A DNA stretch of 10,755 nucleotides. Origin: Pollutimonas sp036675955. Lineage in GTDB: Bacteria; Pseudomonadota; Gammaproteobacteria; Burkholderiales; Burkholderiaceae_B. The DNA lies in the NCBI GenBank assembly GCA_036675955.1, contig JAKFDW010000190.1, forward strand, positions 1 to 10,755, read 5' to 3'. The notes beneath the pieces are model-generated. The model ran no database searches and had not been told where the DNA came from. It saw nothing but the letters and a program-made list of their open reading frames with translations. How positions within the stretch are numbered: position 1 is the first letter of the stretch; each line of letters starts with the position of its first letter. Of this stretch, positions 7,094 through 10,755 are shown piece after piece. Made by a program: the position numbers and the translations under genes.

Positions 7094-9198
7094 TAGCCCT
7101 GCATTTCGTCGCAGCCATTGGCTTGCAGGAACAGCGCCTGTTCTATTGTTTCGACGCCTTCGGCCACAACGCTGAGATCCAATCCATGGGCCAGCGCAAT
7201 GATCGCCCGGGTGATCGCCGCGTCGTTGGCGTCGTGGGTAATGTCGTTAACGAATGAGCGGTCGATCTTCAGCACATCGATAGGAAACCGCTTCAGTGAA
7301 CTCAGGGACGAGTAGCCAGTTCCAAAGTCATCCACAGACAGTAAAACGCCGAGGCGCTTGAGAGACTGCAGAATGGTGATCGCCGCCGCCGTATCATGCA
7401 TGACGGTGCTCTCGGTTATTTCCAGCTCCAGCCTATCGGGCGCGAGCCCAGTGTCATGCAGCACCTTTCCTACTTGCTCGACAAGGTTGGACTGCTGGAA
7501 TTGGCGCGCCGACAAGTTGACGGACACGATCAATAGAGGCAGGCCTTGCTCTTGCCATCGGCAGGCCTGGGCGCAAGCCTCATTCAAGACCCACATACCG
7601 ATGGCTTCAATACATCCATTGTCCTCGGCGATGGGAATGAAACGGGCGGGCGACACCTGGCCCAATTCGGGATGGTCCCACCGCAACAGCGCTTCCACTC
7701 CCACCACGACACCCGTGTTGAAATTGACTTTCGGCTGGTAATGTATCGTCAACTCATTATTGGACAAGGCATGGCGCAACGAGCTTTCCATAATGAGATG
7801 CTCGCGCATGGTGCGCTCCATGCCGGGGATGTGGAATCGATATGCGTTACGGGCGTCCCTCTTCACTGCGCTCATCGCCATATGCGCCTTGTGCAGCAAG
7901 CCATGTTCCGAGGTGGCGTCATCCGGAAACAAGGCAATGCCAATGCTGGCACTCAAGAACAGCTCATGACCTTGTACAAGAAATGGCTCGCGCATCCTGC
8001 GCAGCAACGTTTCAGCAAGGCCGGCCGCCTGATTGCGATCAGTGATGGGGCTTTGCACGATAATAAACTCGTCCCCGCCCTGGCGGGCCAGCATATCGCG
8101 GGAACTCAAGGACTGGGCCAGGCGGTCGACGCATGCACGGATCACCCCGTCTCCCGCGGCGTGGCCGAATACTGCATTGACCTTCTTGAAGAAATCGACA
8201 TCCAGAACCAATACGGCGAGTTCGGTCTTATTGGGGACGGCACGAACGACAACTTGCCGCAGCGTCTCTACAAGGGCTACACGAGTGGGCAAGCCGGTAA
8301 GCATGTCGCGTCTTAGCCGATCACGCTGGAACTGTTCCGAACGCCGGAACTGATGACGCGATTCGCGCACGACATGCAGAAAGATCACATAATACAAATA
8401 TCCACAAGCGACCGATTTGCAGAGATCGGCAAGAATATACTGCGGTCCCAGGGGCCCCGCGTACACCATGAGGTACAGCTCGCCCAGACTTAACACGATA
8501 GCGGCAATTGCAAGGTAAAAGGCTTTTCCGTCTCCCAGGGCACACGCACGCCAAAGGAAAACCAGTGCGGCTGCCAGATATAGAATTACCAGCGCCGAAT
8601 GGACCCATACCGCCAGAGGCTCGAGCCGCTGACCTTCGATGAACGAGTGAGGCAGGTCGTTCAGCCTGGAATGTTCGGCCCACGCAATTGTTGCGGCCAA
8701 TACCACCGTGCCGGCGATAAGAGCATAGCGCGTGCGCTTGCCGGCGTTCAGGCTCCACGGAGTGGCCGCCACAGCCAATAATGCTGCGGCAAGGATTCCG
8801 TTCGATGCCAGCCCGAACACAGTGGATCTGGACAGGACATCAAGTGCGGCCACATCGCGCATTCCAACCATGAGCAACAAATGGCACAGGGCAAGCAGCG
8901 CTGTGGCCAAAAACGCCGCCGACAATATCACCACGTTGCAGGCGACCTTGCTGCTGATGCCCTGCCACCCTAGCGCGAATATCATGAACGCGAAAACGAT
9001 GGAAAGCACCTCCATACCCGTTTGCAGGGGAAGGCGGAAGTTGCCCAGGTCGGGGACATCCGATGGCCGGGCAAGCGCCAGCCACACCAAGGGACAAGCC
9101 AGAATCAAGATGCTCAGGCATAGATACCAGCGGTTACGGATAGCGCCTTGATATCGCTTGTTGGGCTCGAAAGCAGCCGCGAGTACAGGGTCAGCCAC
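7018..9198 (-). CDS. Membrane-bound GGDEF-EAL cyclic di-GMP turnover protein
   Basis: A 726-residue protein. Residues 24-276 form about eight hydrophobic helices, a MASE-type membrane sensor; the segment LQTGMEVLSIVFAFMIFALG resembles MASE3, but the subtype is not certain. The GGDEF domain (about 290-455) keeps LDVDFFKKVN, a GHAAGD turn and an intact GGDEF at 374-378, so diguanylate cyclase activity is possible. The inhibitory I-site is degenerate: the RxxD expected five residues before GGDEF reads S-S-R-D (365-368). The EAL domain (about 470-720) keeps EALLRW (502), NLSARQF (561), the E-x-T-E-S-type segment LELEITES, DDFGTGYSSL (623) and VVAEGVET, all needed for phosphodiesterase activity. 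The start is a GTG at 9196-9198 with only a weak purine-rich site. The stop lies inside the oppositely oriented DUF2061 gene. It probably controls motility or biofilm through c-di-GMP. Confidence 0.95.
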   Translation of the reverse strand: MADPVLAAAFEPNKRYQGAIRNRWYLCLSILILACPLVWLALARPSDVPDLGNFRLPLQTGMEVLSIVFAFMIFALGWQGISSKVACNVVILSAAFLATALLALCHLLLMVGMRDVAALDVLSRSTVFGLASNGILAAALLAVAATPWSLNAGKRTRYALIAGTVVLAATIAWAEHSRLNDLPHSFIEGQRLEPLAVWVHSALVILYLAAALVFLWRACALGDGKAFYLAIAAIVLSLGELYLMVYAGPLGPQYILADLCKSVACGYLYYVIFLHVVRESRHQFRRSEQFQRDRLRRDMLTGLPTRVALVETLRQVVVRAVPNKTELAVLVLDVDFFKKVNAVFGHAAGDGVIRACVDRLAQSLSSRDMLARQGGDEFIIVQSPITDRNQAAGLAETLLRRMREPFLVQGHELFLSASIGIALFPDDATSEHGLLHKAHMAMSAVKRDARNAYRFHIPGMERTMREHLIMESSLRHALSNNELTIHYQPKVNFNTGVVVGVEALLRWDHPELGQVSPARFIPIAEDNGCIEAIGMWVLNEACAQACRWQEQGLPLLIVSVNLSARQFQQSNLVEQVGKVLHDTGLAPDRLELEITESTVMHDTAAAITILQSLKRLGVLLSVDDFGTGYSSLSSLKRFPIDVLKIDRSFVNDITHDANDAAITRAIIALAHGLDLSVVAEGVETIEQALFLQANGCDEMQGYYFGRPMGPDEFANALRRNRGLTAA

Positions 9199-9305
9199 GG
9201 CGAAGCATCTTCGTAGCGGCTGCAGCCGGAATGCACGAATGTCGAAGAATCATCGCCGCTAGGCAGTCTGGACTCATATACGAGGCGCTAAATGACAAAA
9301 GAGAA

Positions 9306-9324
9306 GAATTATCTCAGGAATTAT
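9306..9324 (+). repeat. Short direct repeat in a divergent intergenic region
   Basis: GAATTAT occurs at 9306-9312 and again at 9318-9324, 12 bases apart, in the 205-base gap between the divergent GGDEF-EAL and glycosylase genes. It could be a regulator site but may be chance in an AT-rich stretch. Nothing else was recognised in this gap beyond the ribosome site of the glycosylase; no clear LexA (CTGT-N8-ACAG) box was seen. Confidence 0.2.
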
Positions 9325-9403
9325 GCAAAAGTAACATTAAGTATTGGGTCGTGAATAGCGCTAAAGTGATTTTTTCAAACACCAGTGAAATAGAAGGTCC
9401 ACC

Positions 9404-9829
9404 ATGACACGTATCAATTGCGTTCCCGTAGAAGAACTCAGCCGGCAACATCTCGTGGCGGAATATCGCGAGCTGCCGCGCGTTTTCTCGCTGGCGCGAA
9501 AAGCTGCGGAGCGCAAGGACATCAAACCGATCGAGCATTACACCCTGGGCAAAGGCCATGTCCTGTTCTTCTACACCCGCCTCGCTTACCTCGCACGCCG
9601 GCATGCCGAGCTCGTACGTGAAATGCAGCGGCGCGGATACAAGCCCGCCTTCACCACTCCGCTGACCGAATCTCATGCCGACATCCCTGCTGAGCTCTGG
9701 GGCGACTGGACGCCGACAGAAGAAGCGCTGGCCGTAAATCGGCAGCGTATCGCCGAGCGGCAGCGAGAACCGGCCGACGCAACCGTCGACTTCGTCCCGC
9801 GACATGACATGCCGCGAGACGCCTATTAA
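9404..9829 (+). CDS. Pyrimidine dimer DNA glycosylase / AP lyase, T4 endonuclease V family
   Basis: A 141-residue homolog of phage T4 endonuclease V (DenV, 138 aa), which cuts the glycosyl bond of UV-induced pyrimidine dimers and then nicks the abasic site. The N-terminus is nearly superimposable: MTRIN, then residues 15-27 QHLVAEYRELPRV against QHLMAEYRELPRV in T4 as I recall it. Thr2 (whose free amino group is the nucleophile after Met removal), Arg3, catalytic Glu23 and phosphate-binding Arg22 and Arg26 are all present. Also shared are LGKGHVLFFY (48-57), an E-L and R-G helix (69-78) and DIPAELWGDWTP (93-104). The T4 C-terminal WYKYY segment, important for dimer binding, is missing and replaced by an acidic tail ending PRDAY. 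AGAAGG (9392-9397) precedes the ATG by 6 bases. It is followed by the phosphoribosyltransferase after 87 bases; no phage genes are nearby. Confidence 0.9.
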   Translation: MTRINCVPVEELSRQHLVAEYRELPRVFSLARKAAERKDIKPIEHYTLGKGHVLFFYTRLAYLARRHAELVREMQRRGYKPAFTTPLTESHADIPAELWGDWTPTEEALAVNRQRIAERQREPADATVDFVPRHDMPRDAY

Positions 9830-9916
9830 GCACGGCCTAGACGCGGCGGACACTGGCTGTTTCCAAATATGCGCTGTCATCTTCACTGCCTTGCTAAAAT
9901 GTCGTGGAAACGTTGA

Positions 9917-10564
9917 ATGCGAGTACATATGTTCGCGCTATTCAAAGACCGCAAAGATGCCGGCCACCAACTTGGACTTGCGCTCGTCGACCGTTACGGG
10001 CAACGCGACGACGTGCTGGTTCTTGGCCTGGCGCGCGGCGGCGTACCGGTGGCCCGTGAAGTGGCTGCCCTGCTTGACGCCCCGCTCGATGTGATGCTGG
10101 TCCGCAAGCTTGGACTGCCGCAGCACAAAGAATATGCCATGGGCGCCATCGCCAGCGGCGGAATCGTCGTGCTGGACAAGGAAGTCCTGCGCACCATGGG
10201 CGTAAGCAGCCAGGCGCTTGATGCCGTCATGGCGGCGGAACAAAAAGAACTGAGCAGGCGCGAGAAAAGCTATCGTACTCGCGGCGCTGCCAGGAAAATC
10301 GAAGGACAGACCGTCATATTGGTGGACGACGGTCTGGCAACCGGATCCACGATGCGCGCGGCCATTGCCAGCGTCCGGGGCGGCGGGGCCCTGGAAGTCG
10401 TGGTTGCCGTCCCTGTGGCGGCGAGTGAAACCTGCGAAATGATCCGACAGGAAGTCGATGATGCAGTTTGTCTGGGTACGCCGGCCATGTTCCGGGCAGT
10501 GGGACTCTGGTATGAGGACTTTCCCCAGGTCAGCGACGATGAAGTTCGGGCCTCACTGGCATGA
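9917..10564 (+). CDS. Type I phosphoribosyltransferase family protein
   Basis: A 215-residue cytosolic protein of the COG1926-type phosphoribosyltransferases. The PRPP-binding loop is VILVDDGLATGST (133-145), with the two acidic residues and the TGST turn of type I enzymes. Upstream are LGLARGGVPVAREVA (36-50), MLVRKLGLPQHKEYAMGAIASGG (60-82) and a charged helix (105-122) typical of the subfamily; the C-terminus has AVGLWYEDFPQVSDDEV. The substrate base is unknown; in other bacteria such proteins occur alone or fused to dienelactone-hydrolase-like domains. GGA (9906-9908) sits 8 bases before the ATG at 9917. The ATG at 9929, where the family consensus seems to begin (MFALFKDRKDAG), is an alternative with a poorer ribosome site. 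It is in the same direction as the glycosylase, but co-transcription is unproven. The 191 bases after it show no convincing gene or terminator. Confidence 0.88.
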   Translation: MRVHMFALFKDRKDAGHQLGLALVDRYGQRDDVLVLGLARGGVPVAREVAALLDAPLDVMLVRKLGLPQHKEYAMGAIASGGIVVLDKEVLRTMGVSSQALDAVMAAEQKELSRREKSYRTRGAARKIEGQTVILVDDGLATGSTMRAAIASVRGGGALEVVVAVPVAASETCEMIRQEVDDAVCLGTPAMFRAVGLWYEDFPQVSDDEVRASLA

Positions 10565-10755
10565 AAAACGGCGCCAAACCCTTGGCCAGCCTGTCGCTAC
10601 GGCCCTTTTTCCTCAGCGCCCGCCAGGGCGGATTGACTATACGGAGGCGCCAACGTTGTAATTTCTACGGCTTAGTAACGAAAAGTAGCTTTTCCAGGTA
10701 GACAATATGCTCTGAAGGGATTACATTCCTGCTTAGGTTTTCAAGTTCGTTGAAG

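Noticed and set aside
7546..8316. A 256-codon plus-strand open frame inside the GGDEF-EAL gene
   Set aside because: Antisense to well-conserved GGDEF and EAL motifs; no ribosome site and no recognisable domain.
9199..9403. Possible LexA/SOS operator before the UV-damage glycosylase
   Set aside because: I looked for CTGT-N8-ACAG and close variants and found none convincing.
9314..9928. A 204-codon minus-strand open frame covering the glycosylase gene
   Set aside because: The plus-strand gene has clear T4 endonuclease V motifs and a good ribosome site; the minus frame resembles no family.
10607..10625. Small hairpin (CGCCC/GGGCG) after the phosphoribosyltransferase
   Set aside because: Only five base pairs with a four-base loop and no T run; too weak to call a terminator.
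10561..10701. A 46-codon plus-strand frame whose ATG overlaps the phosphoribosyltransferase stop as ATGA
   Set aside because: The overlap looks like translational coupling, but the peptide is basic, without recognisable features, and codon use looks random; chance is more likely.

Overview
The window looks like chromosomal DNA of a Gram-negative proteobacterium. Gene content (AcnA-type aconitase, SlyX, 7Fe ferredoxin FdxA, exported YceI protein, DUF2061 protein, membrane-bound GGDEF-EAL protein) and the moderately GC-rich codon use fit a betaproteobacterium of the Alcaligenaceae/Burkholderiales type. That placement rests on gene resemblance only. No tRNA, rRNA, insertion sequence, CRISPR array or prophage module is visible.

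Layout from left to right. At the left edge, running off the window on the minus strand, is the 5' end of a panB-like gene (ketopantoate hydroxymethyltransferase). Divergent from it is an aldo/keto reductase, followed by a strong GC-rich hairpin that separates it from the convergent slyX. Next comes a plus-strand DinB-fold metal-binding protein, which converges with a large minus-strand aconitase gene (acnA, 938 aa). Divergent from acnA is a plus-strand run: an FmdE-like protein, the ferredoxin fdxA and a periplasmic YceI-family protein, with gaps of 53 and 26 bases. A well-matched Fur box over a promoter follows, and then a small DUF2061 membrane protein. The DUF2061 gene overlaps the convergent end of a long c-di-GMP turnover gene by 76 bases. 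On the far side of that gene, a homolog of phage T4 endonuclease V (UV-damage glycosylase) and a type I phosphoribosyltransferase lie on the plus strand. The last 190 bases hold no convincing gene.

Most genes are housekeeping or stress-related and do not form one pathway. Iron is the only shared theme in the middle: an Fe-S aconitase, an Fe-S ferredoxin and an apparently Fur-controlled small membrane protein. The best candidates for follow-up are the Fur-DUF2061 unit, the bacterial T4 endonuclease V homolog with an altered C-terminus, and the FmdE-like gene next to fdxA. No clearly new multi-gene system was found.
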